Source: Bacillus sp. V59.32b (GTDB lineage Bacteria; Bacillota; Bacilli; Bacillales; DSM-1321). From it: DNA of 64,000 nt. The stretch is taken from assembly GCF_003429085.1 (NCBI RefSeq), contig NZ_QVTC01000018.1, positions 1 through 64,000 of the forward strand, read 5' to 3'. Both the position numbers and the translations under genes were made by a program. The notes under the pieces were generated by a model. It was given only the letters and a program-made list of their open reading frames with translations, ran no database searches and was not told the origin of the DNA. The first letter of the stretch is position 1. Each line of letters starts with the position of its first letter. Positions 8,739 to 16,322 of the stretch are shown here, one piece after another.

Positions 8739-10265
8739 TTATCCTTCCACATTAATGATGACATCCTTACCTTTCATTTTCATTAAGACCGGTATAAGCA
8801 GCCAAAGAATTGTGATGATCAAGAAAGCAAGGGATATCGGACGGGTGATAAATAAGCTGTAATCACCATTTGAAATGGTCAGCGCCCGTCGGAAGTTATT
8901 CTCAATCATCGGACCCAAAACAAGGCCGAGTACAAGAGGCGCGATCGGATAATCATTTCTCGTTAAAAAATAGCCAAACAGCCCGCAAGCAAGAAGAAGC
9001 AGTAGATCATATGTGGAAACTTGTACGGCATATACTCCGAAAATGGAGATGGCAATAATGATAGGTATTAAAAATTGTTTCGGTGTTTGAATGATTTTTG
9101 CGAACACCTTTACCAGTGGTAAATTCAAAATTAAAAGCATGATGTTTCCAATGAACATACTGGCGATCAAGCCCCAGGCAACCTGTGGATGGTCTTCGAA
9201 TAATAATGGGCCCGGCTGGACGTTATACATCATAAGAGCACCCATGAGTATCGCCGTTGTACCTGATCCCGGAATTCCCAGTGTCAATAAGGGAATCATC
9301 GCACCGCCCGAAGCCGCGTTATTGGCCGATTCAGGTGCGGCTACCCCGGCAATCGTACCGGTACCAAACTTCGAAGGATTTTTTGAAAGCCTTTTTTCTG
9401 TTAAGTAAGAGAAGAAAGAAGCCAATGTCGCACCCGCACCTGGCAGAATCCCTATAAAGAAACCAAGGAGGGATCCGCGGGCAATGGGCCCGACCGATTC
9501 TTTTAATTCCTCTTTCGACGGCAGCAAATTATTAATTTTCGCTATCTCATTGTCTTCCTCTTCATTTTCCAATATCGTCTTGAATACTTCACCAAGAGCA
9601 AACAATCCAACGGCAATCGTTAAGAATTCAATTCCCTGATAAAGCCAGGGCACATCAAAGGTAAAACGAGCAATTCCAGAAACGTTGTCAATTCCAATCG
9701 TACCTAGCAATAAACCGCAGATCGTCATGATCAATGCTTTCGTCACTGACTTGCCCGCCAACCCGCTGACAGCAGCCAAGCCTAAGAGCATGAGCGAAAA
9801 ATACTCCGCAGGACCGAACTTTAATGCTACATTCGATAAAGGCCGGGCTAATGCGATCAACGCTAACAGTGTAACGATCCCGGCAACAAAAGAACCGATT
9901 GCGGCAATGGAGAGTGCACTACCGGCTCTTCCCTTCTTCGCCATCTGATAGCCATCCAATGTTGTAACAACAGACGAGGATTCCCCAGGGGTATTTAATA
10001 GTATCGATGTTGTCGAACCTCCATACATCGCCCCGTAATAAACACCGGCAAGAAGAATAATCGCACTCGCTGCTGCCTGTTCAGGCGGCAGACCGCCCGT
10101 AATGGAAGCCGTGACCGGAATCAGCAGGGCCACACCGCTCATTGGTCCGATACCCGGTAGGACGCCGACAGCCGTTCCTATTAGAACTCCAACAAATGCA
10201 AAAATCAGATTATACCAAATGAGAGCCGTACCAAACCCATCCATTAAATAACTGAGTGTACTCAT
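8739..10265 (-). CDS. tctA: tripartite tricarboxylate transporter, large permease TctA
   Basis: A 508-residue polytopic membrane protein (about 11-12 segments) of the TctA family. Family signatures visible are GVLPGIGPMSGVALLIP near the N-terminus, the GGSTTSILLNTPGE loop, and the second internal repeat with GILPGAGATLASF. It forms the sodium- or proton-driven channel with TctB and receives substrate from TctC. It is the third gene of tctC-tctB-tctA, 18 bases after tctB, with GGAGGGAG before the ATG. A terminator follows. Confidence 0.95.
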   Translation of the reverse strand: MSTLSYLMDGFGTALIWYNLIFAFVGVLIGTAVGVLPGIGPMSGVALLIPVTASITGGLPPEQAAASAIILLAGVYYGAMYGGSTTSILLNTPGESSSVVTTLDGYQMAKKGRAGSALSIAAIGSFVAGIVTLLALIALARPLSNVALKFGPAEYFSLMLLGLAAVSGLAGKSVTKALIMTICGLLLGTIGIDNVSGIARFTFDVPWLYQGIEFLTIAVGLFALGEVFKTILENEEEDNEIAKINNLLPSKEELKESVGPIARGSLLGFFIGILPGAGATLASFFSYLTEKRLSKNPSKFGTGTIAGVAAPESANNAASGGAMIPLLTLGIPGSGTTAILMGALMMYNVQPGPLLFEDHPQVAWGLIASMFIGNIMLLILNLPLVKVFAKIIQTPKQFLIPIIIAISIFGVYAVQVSTYDLLLLLACGLFGYFLTRNDYPIAPLVLGLVLGPMIENNFRRALTISNGDYSLFITRPISLAFLIITILWLLIPVLMKMKGKDVIINVEG

Positions 10266-10283
10266 GATTCATCTCCCTCCAAA

Positions 10284-10745
10284 CTAAAACCAGACTGGCC
10301 AGCCGGGCAGAGTTCCTTTTAAAATATTTACAAAAAGATAATAGACTATGCCTGAAAAAGAGGCAGCAATTACAAGTGATTTTATCCACTTCGTTCTTTC
10401 CATTGTTTGAAAGCAAATAAACAGATAGATGAATGTCGTAATCACATATCCAATCGTTTCTAACGTGAGAATGTAAGCAAGCGTTGCGGTAAATATGATC
10501 AAAAACGGCTTGTATTGCAGCTTTTCTTTAGGGCCTCCTGCTTGCTTTTGGAAGCGGAATGTCTCATAAAATAAACGGATGCTTAATAGAACCAGCAGAA
10601 TGCCAAGAAAAAAAGGAAATATATCCGGTCCTACTTCACTTCCATAAGCGGAGCTCGCAATCTGCCTGCTGCCGATTATAAAAAGCAGACCAATAGCCAA
10701 GAACAAAACCGCTGCAATGCGGTCGAATCTGATGTCCATCCACAT
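10284..10745 (-). CDS. tctB: tripartite tricarboxylate transporter, small permease TctB
   Basis: A 153-residue membrane protein with four predicted segments (about 10-30, 40-58, 82-105, 120-145), matching TctB in size and topology. It is the poorly conserved small subunit of the transporter. The assignment leans on its place between tctC and tctA. The AAAGG ribosome site lies only four bases from the first ATG but ten from a second one (Met3, 10739), which may be the true start. Confidence 0.85.
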   Translation of the reverse strand: MWMDIRFDRIAAVLFLAIGLLFIIGSRQIASSAYGSEVGPDIFPFFLGILLVLLSIRLFYETFRFQKQAGGPKEKLQYKPFLIIFTATLAYILTLETIGYVITTFIYLFICFQTMERTKWIKSLVIAASFSGIVYYLFVNILKGTLPGWPVWF

Positions 10746-10766
10746 TCATCCTTTCTAAACAGATGA

Positions 10767-10787
10767 GAAGGAGTGTTTCACTCCTTC
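10767..10787 (-). other. intercistronic hairpin between tctC and tctB
   Basis: A perfect 9-bp stem (GAAGGAGTG/CACTCCTTC) with a three-base TTT loop, lacking a T-tail. It sits in the tctC-tctB gap and could be a partial transcription stop or an mRNA 3'-end stabiliser that keeps the binding protein more abundant than the permeases. Confidence 0.55.
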
Positions 10788-10796
10788 CCGACTCTA

Positions 10797-11819
10797 TTAC
10801 TTTTCCATACCCAAAGCTTCTAATAGTTGCTGTACTTGTGTTTCCTGCTCATCTAAAAACTTTTTGAAATCTGCGCTATTTTTATATTCCATTTCCCAGC
10901 CTTGAGTCTCGACTTCTTTTTTCCATTCAGGGGATGCAGCAAGCTTTTCGATCGTTTTTTCCCAATATGTTTTTGCTTCGTCAGACATTTTTTCAGGACC
11001 AAACACACCGCGCCAAATTGTGAATTCAGCGTCCACACCTTGTTCCTTAGCTGTAGGAATATCTTTAAATGTTTCTATACGTTCAGGTGATGTGATTGCC
11101 AGAACCCGTACCTTGCCCGCCTTCAAAAACTCATTGACACTGGATGCATCTGTACCGATTACATCAGCGTTTCCTCCAAGCAATGCCGTAATCGCTTCAC
11201 CGCCGCCATCATAAGAAACATATTTAATTTTAGTTGGATCGACGCCGTATTCATAAGCCGGTAAAATGGAGATCAAATGATCCATTGATCCTGGAGCAGA
11301 GCCCCCTGCAAAGGTAAGCTTACGCGGATCTTTTTTGACTTCCTCCAATACCGATTTCAGATCCTTGAATTTCGAATCTGCTTTGACGACAATCGCCCCG
11401 TAATCTTTTGTCAACTGTGCCAAAGGAGTTGTATTTTTATGTCCATAAGGGCTGTTTCCTTCTTTTTTCAAATTATTAATGACGATTGGTGGTGAGTTGA
11501 CCAACAGCCTGGCGTTGTTTTGTACATCCTGTGTCGCATACTCCGCCATAAAAACGGCTCCCCCACCGCCAGGTTTGTTCTCAACCGTCAATGGCTGATC
11601 CACCAGCTTTGTTTCACTCAATACTTTTGTGAATGAACGGGCTGTCAAATCCCAGCCACCCCCCGCTCCAGAAGGTGCTACAACTGCAATCGCCTTGTTT
11701 GGGTAACCAGTACTTTCCACTTTTTTTTCACCGCCGGATGTTTCACTCCCGCATGCGGTTAGACTCAATGCCAACACACCGGCACCCATTATTGTCAAAA
11801 ACCTTTTAATAGAAATCAT
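10797..11819 (-). CDS. tctC: tripartite tricarboxylate transporter, substrate-binding lipoprotein TctC
   Basis: A 340-residue extracytoplasmic solute receptor of the TctC (Bug) family. The frame is open for 22 more codons upstream. The start chosen at 11819 gives a lipoprotein signal (MISIKRF then a lipobox LTAC-G near residue 24) and has AAGGGGG about six bases upstream. Family motifs are YPNKAIAVVAPSGAGGGWDLTAR after the lipobox and a VSYDGGGEAITALLGGNAD segment mid-protein. It delivers a carboxylic acid to TctBA. First gene of the operon; a cre-like site lies in its leader. Confidence 0.93.
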   Translation of the reverse strand: MISIKRFLTIMGAGVLALSLTACGSETSGGEKKVESTGYPNKAIAVVAPSGAGGGWDLTARSFTKVLSETKLVDQPLTVENKPGGGGAVFMAEYATQDVQNNARLLVNSPPIVINNLKKEGNSPYGHKNTTPLAQLTKDYGAIVVKADSKFKDLKSVLEEVKKDPRKLTFAGGSAPGSMDHLISILPAYEYGVDPTKIKYVSYDGGGEAITALLGGNADVIGTDASSVNEFLKAGKVRVLAITSPERIETFKDIPTAKEQGVDAEFTIWRGVFGPEKMSDEAKTYWEKTIEKLAASPEWKKEVETQGWEMEYKNSADFKKFLDEQETQVQQLLEALGMEK

Positions 11820-11830
11820 GTAAATCCCCC

Positions 11831-11845
11831 TTGTAAGCGTTTTCT
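11831..11845 (+). promoter_or_regulatory. cre (CcpA) site in the tctC leader
   Basis: TTGTAAGCGTTTTCT fits the degenerate cre consensus WTGNAANCGNWNNCW at every position. It lies 11-25 bases upstream of the tctC ATG, a place where bound CcpA would block transcription. Catabolite repression of carboxylic-acid uptake is well known in bacilli; binding here is inferred. Confidence 0.65.
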
Positions 11846-11949
11846 CAATTTTACATAAATAAAAGCGATTTACTAGATTATCCAATTAAACTCCAATAAA
11901 AATATTAAACACATTTTGTTCATAAAGTTTATGGTTTGGAAAAACAGTA

Positions 11950-11982
11950 AAAAATAGCAGGGATAATGACCCCCACTATTTT
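11950..11982. other. hairpin between divergent tctC and rpiA
   Basis: An inverted repeat (AAAAATAG...CTATTTTT with inner GGG/CCC pairs) sits in the 300-base divergent gap. It resembles a terminator with T-runs on both strands although neither flanking gene ends here, so it may end a short leader transcript. Confidence 0.4.
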
Positions 11983-12120
11983 TAGATTTTGAATAATTAC
12001 GTATTTAGTATTTTTCGCATAAAATATATTGTGCTTATCCAGAAATGAAAGTAAAGAAAAAGATATTCCCCTTCTCTTTAGGTAAACTATAATAAGACAT
12101 TTACAAAGGTGGGTTGCGGG

Positions 12121-12801
12121 ATGGACACATTGGAAGGCAATAAAAAAATAGCTGGTGAAAAAGCAGCAGACTTTGTCCAGGATGGAATGATAATAGGATT
12201 GGGAACAGGTTCAACTGTGTACTGGACAATAAAAAAAATCGCTGAACGAATTAAAGGGGGTTTACGGGTAAAAGGTATCCCATCATCCAGCAATACGGAG
12301 AGATGGGCCATTGAGTTTGGCATCCCATTAACCGACTTTTCTGAAGTACAGAATCTTGACTTAACAATAGACGGCGCTGACGAAATCGACCCAAATTTTA
12401 ACCTTATTAAGGGCGGAGGAGGTGCTCTTTTAAGGGAGAAAATAGTAAGCATTTCGTCAAAAGAGCTAATCATTGTCGCGGACGATTCAAAAATAGTTTC
12501 ACTATTGGGTAATTTTCCTCTACCTGTTGAAGTTGTTCCATTTGGCTGGGAAATTACCGCTCAAAAAATAGCTCAGCTTGGGTGCTCCCCCGCACTAAGA
12601 ATGAAAGATGATAGGATCTTCAGCACAGATAACGGAAATTATATTTTGGATTGTACATTCGAGTCTATTCCGGATCCAGAGATGACACATAATCATCTGA
12701 TACTGATAGTTGGTGTAGTAGAAACCGGATTATTTATTGGAATGGCTGACAAAGTGATTATAGGGGAATCTAATGAAGTAAAGATACTCAAAAAGAAATA
12801 A
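12121..12801 (+). CDS. rpiA: ribose-5-phosphate isomerase A
   Basis: A 226-residue enzyme interconverting ribose 5-phosphate and ribulose 5-phosphate. Signatures: GLGTGSTVYW (phosphate loop), SSSNTERWA, DLTIDGADEID with the catalytic acidic residues, and KGGGGALLREK. The frame opens at a GTG at 12109, but AAAGGTGG eight bases before the ATG at 12121 decides the start. It stands alone, divergent from tctC and followed by a bidirectional terminator. B. subtilis uses the unrelated RpiB type, so this may be a second isomerase, and it could serve the ribulose-monophosphate reactions of HxlA/HxlB encoded 18 kb away. Confidence 0.93.
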   Translation: MDTLEGNKKIAGEKAADFVQDGMIIGLGTGSTVYWTIKKIAERIKGGLRVKGIPSSSNTERWAIEFGIPLTDFSEVQNLDLTIDGADEIDPNFNLIKGGGGALLREKIVSISSKELIIVADDSKIVSLLGNFPLPVEVVPFGWEITAQKIAQLGCSPALRMKDDRIFSTDNGNYILDCTFESIPDPEMTHNHLILIVGVVETGLFIGMADKVIIGESNEVKILKKK

Positions 12802-12823
12802 GAAATTCCCTATTAACAATAGA

Positions 12824-12856
12824 TCAGCTGGTTATCAAAAAAAGATAACCAGCTGA
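12824..12856. terminator. bidirectional terminator between rpiA and the nitronate monooxygenase gene
   Basis: A 13-bp perfect stem (TCAGCTGGTTATC and its complement) with an A7 loop lies between two converging stop codons. Confidence 0.85.
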
Positions 12857-12883
12857 CTCTGTTTTAAAACGCTTACAGAAAAC

Positions 12884-13882
12884 TTATTTAATCACTGCAG
12901 ATTTCAGCTTTTCTGTTTGCACATTCATTTTTTCTATTGCTTCATTATATTCTTTTTCCAGTTCAGCTATAATGCCTTCAGCTGTATCGATCTGGTTGAT
13001 CGCTCCTACCCCATGTCCGGCAGACCAGATATCTTTCCAAGCTTTGGCGTTAGTCTCCTTTTGCATGCTGTCAAATTCAACTTTGTCCTTCTTTTGCAAT
13101 TCGGCCGGATCTAGTCCGTTCTTTACGATGCTTGGTATGAGCATATTCGCGTTAACGCCGGAGAATGCGTTTGTGAGGATGATGTCCTCTTGATTCGAAT
13201 CTACAAGCATTTGACGATACTCTTCATTTGCCATACTTTCTTTTGCCACGATGAAGCGCGTTCCCATATATGCGAGGTCCGCACCAGCGGCCTGCGCTGC
13301 CAGTATGCTTTTTCCTGTTGAAATCGCTCCGGCAAGGATAATGATTCCATCCCAGAATGTTCGAACGCTGTCAACGAATGCAAAACCATTCAGATTCCCC
13401 GCATGTCCGCCTGCTCCTGATGCAACAAGAATTAACCCATCTACCCCAGCTTCAGCCGCCTTCTTAGCAAATTTGACGTCACTAACATCCGAAAAAACAA
13501 GGCCACCATAGCTATGTACAATATCGACGACAGCTCTCGGACTTCCAAGTGAAGTAATAACCAGCTGCGGTTGGTGTTTTTTCACCAAATCCAACTCTTC
13601 CTGTAATCTGCTATAAGAACTGTGAACGACCATGTTTATCGCCCATGGCGCAATCTTCCGCTCTGGTTCTTTCTCTCGTGCAGCGGCAAGTTTATCGTTT
13701 AACTCACCCATCCATTGATCAAGTACCTCGATTGGACGTGCATTTGGGGAAGGGAATGAACCAATCACACCATTCATACAAACAGCTTCTACCAATTCAG
13801 GACCCGACACGAGAAACATCGGCGCTGAAATAGCGGGTAATCTAAGCTGCCCCCACCATTCTTCCGGTATCGTTTTACTCAA
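12884..13882 (-). CDS. nitronate monooxygenase-like FMN oxidoreductase
   Basis: A TIM-barrel flavoprotein of the nitronate monooxygenase (2-nitropropane dioxygenase) family, 332 residues from the start chosen here. Visible motifs are LRLPAISAPMFLVSGPELV at the N-terminus, the GAGGHAG FMN-phosphate loop, ILAGAISTG, and MGTRFI. Members oxidise alkyl nitronates such as propionate 3-nitronate; some act on other substrates. The frame extends to a GTG at 13927, but a TTG at 13882 has GTGAGG eight bases upstream and begins SKTIPEEWW, so it is preferred. It is convergent with rpiA. Confidence 0.82.
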   Translation of the reverse strand: MSKTIPEEWWGQLRLPAISAPMFLVSGPELVEAVCMNGVIGSFPSPNARPIEVLDQWMGELNDKLAAAREKEPERKIAPWAINMVVHSSYSRLQEELDLVKKHQPQLVITSLGSPRAVVDIVHSYGGLVFSDVSDVKFAKKAAEAGVDGLILVASGAGGHAGNLNGFAFVDSVRTFWDGIIILAGAISTGKSILAAQAAGADLAYMGTRFIVAKESMANEEYRQMLVDSNQEDIILTNAFSGVNANMLIPSIVKNGLDPAELQKKDKVEFDSMQKETNAKAWKDIWSAGHGVGAINQIDTAEGIIAELEKEYNEAIEKMNVQTEKLKSAVIK

Positions 13883-13999
13883 CAAAAACGCCTCACTTCC
13901 GTACAGAATTTTCAGAATATGAATCACTATTCATTTTACTCCCGAAGAGGCGATTATTCAAGTTTTTCCTTCTATATATTACTTGTCTCGAAATCAAAA

Positions 14000-14023
14000 A
14001 AACCGCTAATATTTTAACGGTTT
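14000..14023 (-). terminator. terminator after the HAD phosphatase gene
   Basis: Stem AAACCG/CGGTTT is followed on the minus strand by a run of seven T, 19 bases beyond the stop codon. Confidence 0.7.
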
Positions 14024-14041
14024 CATCGATTATCTATGCTT

Positions 14042-14782
14042 TTATTTTTCCAGCACCCATTTTTGGATGGCCTTTGCCACTCCGTTATTGTTATTCGTCT
14101 CGGTAACCCAATCCGCTGTTTCCTTCACGATATCCTGGGCATTTCCCATTGCTACCCCAAGACCCGCTTCCTTAATCATGGCGATGTCATTCAGGCTGTC
14201 GCCTACCGCCATAACCTCATCCATCCTTAAATCCAGGAAGCCGCATACCTTTTCAATCGCCCTGGCTTTATTTATTCCCACGGCATTGGCTTCGATATTC
14301 GTCGGACTTGAATTGCTAATCTCAAGGTTGCCGTTCTCTCTTAGCATCGTTAAGATTTCTTCTCGGATTTTATCGTCTTCTATATTAAACCCGAACTTCA
14401 GCCATTGATAGGATGGAATGTCTTCGGGCATTTCTCCCCGCCAAACCCGATCACTGCTCGTTGCCCAGAAATCCGTCTTGTGCTTTTGGCTTAAATCCCA
14501 CATCCATTGGATCAGTTCGGCACCGACGATGTTCCTCTCAACCAGTTCCCCGGTCGGATCAAATATTTCGCTGCCGTTTACCGTAATCAGATAAGAGGAT
14601 AGCTCGAGTGATTTTGCGATCTCACTGCATGACGCATAAGCGCGTCCAGTACTTAGCAAAACTTTGACGCCCTTTTGTTCCGCCTCTCTGATTGCTGCTT
14701 TGTTCGCCTCAGACACCTTGCCTTCTTCGTTCAATAACGTCCCGTCCATATCAAGGGCAATTAGTTTTATTTCTTTGTTCAT
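14042..14782 (-). CDS. Cof-type HAD-superfamily sugar-phosphatase-like hydrolase
   Basis: A 246-residue HAD phosphatase of the Cof/IIB class. Motif I is LDMDGTLL (nucleophile Asp), motif II is LLSTGR, the IIB cap lies in the middle third, and motifs III/IV are KARAIEKVC and GDSLNDIAM. Members remove phosphate from sugar phosphates, FMN or similar. The frame begins at a TTG at 14807 area, but the ATG at 14782 starts directly at the conserved domain and has AAAGGCAGG upstream. It appears monocistronic. Confidence 0.87.
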   Translation of the reverse strand: MNKEIKLIALDMDGTLLNEEGKVSEANKAAIREAEQKGVKVLLSTGRAYASCSEIAKSLELSSYLITVNGSEIFDPTGELVERNIVGAELIQWMWDLSQKHKTDFWATSSDRVWRGEMPEDIPSYQWLKFGFNIEDDKIREEILTMLRENGNLEISNSSPTNIEANAVGINKARAIEKVCGFLDLRMDEVMAVGDSLNDIAMIKEAGLGVAMGNAQDIVKETADWVTETNNNNGVAKAIQKWVLEK

Positions 14783-14966
14783 GATGTAATTCAGCCTGCC
14801 TTTCAAATTCGTCCATTAGTTATACTGTAACAAAATAAAGACTGAATGGAAAATGGTTGGCTTGGTATGTTTGAGAGACGGGCACCGCAGTTAAATTAGT
14901 GACTAATAAATAATAATTCGCTTAAAGCTTAAAAAACAGAAGAAATCCACCCGATAATCTGGTGGA

Positions 14967-15586
14967 TTAATCTATATTTAGTTTATTTAGTAGTTGTCTT
15001 AATTCATCAGTTGAATATGGTGTATGCTTTGCGACTTCATCTAGAGGCATACCACTTTCTAGGAAACTTTTGACTCGGTATCTACTGCATCTTTTAGTCT
15101 GCTATTTTCATCCAAGAGTGCCTTTTCTCTAAGCCCGTATTCTCTTCGGGTTCCAGGATCCGAGCTTAATTTTGCTAATTTTTGTTCAGCTTTACCAGTC
15201 ATCATATCCATGCTAACGACCTCCATTAGCTTTTCTTGCGAAATATCATCTTTTAAAAATAATACCTATCTGTGCAGGGAAATATTCTTATCATATTCTA
15301 TTTGCTCGAACTTAGGAAATTCTAAAAAAAATGAATTTCCATCAAGTCTGTTAAAGGATTTTTCGAATGAACCTCTTGAATTTGATGTGTTTTAGTGAAA
15401 ATTTTCATTCCTTAATTCCGCTAATTTAAATGCGAGTATATTGATAGAAACCGTCCGTTTGAGCATTTGATAGTTGTCACCGGCCTCTAAACCTTCTACA
15501 AAAAGTTAGGACGTATAAAAGAGGATTCGGGGAACCATGTTGTTTTGATCCAATAGCTGAACTTCAATATCCAACAAATGCAACAT
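14967..15586 (-). pseudogene. degenerate Rpn/PD-(D/E)XK nuclease family transposase-like gene
   Basis: Stitching minus-strand frames gives pieces of an Rpn-family (YhgA-like) protein in the correct order: LLDIEVQLLDQNNMV...LFYTS, then LFVEGLEAGDNYQMLKRTV...NILAFKL, then SFFLEFPKFEQ, then EKLMEVVSMDMMTGKAEQ...TRREYGLREKALLDENSRLKDAV, and a C-terminal ESGMPLDEVAKH...LRQLLNKLNID. At least three frame changes and several stop codons separate them, and the N-terminal nuclease start is missing. The 950-base gap between HAD and DUF1641 genes therefore holds a decayed mobile-type gene. Family recognition is from memory of the conserved LREKA...DE segment. Confidence 0.75.
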
Positions 15587-15712
15587 ATACAATAAATCCA
15601 ACAAAAATGGTTGTCTTTATAGGATTAATTCATTGAATCAAAACTCTATATAACTTTTTATTTCAAACTTTATCGATAGATTCTTTCGCTTAAATCTACT
15701 AAAACAAAAAAA

Positions 15713-15754
15713 CACCCGCTACCAACAACCTAAAAAGGTTGTTGGTAGCGGGTG
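15713..15754 (-). terminator. strong terminator after the fdhA-DUF1641 operon
   Basis: A perfect 19-bp stem (CACCCGCTACCAACAACCT and complement) with a four-base loop; the minus strand continues with T6-G-T4. It lies eight bases beyond the stop codon. Confidence 0.93.
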
Positions 15755-15761
15755 CTTTTCA

Positions 15762-16322
15762 TTAATCTCTTTCATGCATACCGTGTTTTTCACGTGGCAT
15801 TTGCTGCTGGATTTGCTTCTCGGGAGGCTGGGTCGTCCGCTCAAGACCTTCTGTATCCTCGCCCATTCCTTTTAGAAAGTTGAGCAATAAGGATACCGAT
15901 TTGTTTATTTCAGGGTCTTTTAAAGATCTGGCAAAATCAAAATAGCCGACGGAATCTTCATTATCTTTCGTTTCTGCCACTCTGGCGATACCTGAATTGA
16001 TCTTCAATATAAACGGTTCAAGCTGTTGGACATTGAGCGTGCCGAGCAGACCACCCATTAATAATAGATTCTTCAGCAAATTGGTCGTCTCAGGCGTGTC
16101 GGCCGTTTTGACGAGGACATCCAAGACCTTATCCCCCTGGCCGAACAATCCATTTAACAATGAGAGTACACCGCGATCTTGCATATGACCCAAAACTTGA
16201 AGTGATTCCAGAATGGCTTCCTTATTTTTGATGAGCGCATCTTCTACTTGAAGTAAATCTTTCCTTCTTTGATCCTCTTCGCTAATTTCGATTCTTTGGA
16301 TTTGTTTAATCGCTTTAGCCAT
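15762..16322 (-). CDS. DUF1641 protein, YrhD-like partner of formate dehydrogenase
   Basis: A 186-residue soluble protein of the DUF1641 family. The visible core is [25 protein letters not shown] followed by [10 protein letters not shown]. In B. subtilis the homologous yrhD lies beside yrhE (formate dehydrogenase), as here. The start overlaps the end of the dehydrogenase gene by eight bases and has GGGAGGAG upstream, so the pair is coupled. Role unknown: it may be an electron-transfer or maturation subunit. A strong terminator ends the operon. Confidence 0.85.
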   Translation of the reverse strand: MAKAIKQIQRIEISEEDQRRKDLLQVEDALIKNKEAILESLQVLGHMQDRGVLSLLNGLFGQGDKVLDVLVKTADTPETTNLLKNLLLMGGLLGTLNVQQLEPFILKINSGIARVAETKDNEDSVGYFDFARSLKDPEINKSVSLLLNFLKGMGEDTEGLERTTQPPEKQIQQQMPREKHGMHERD

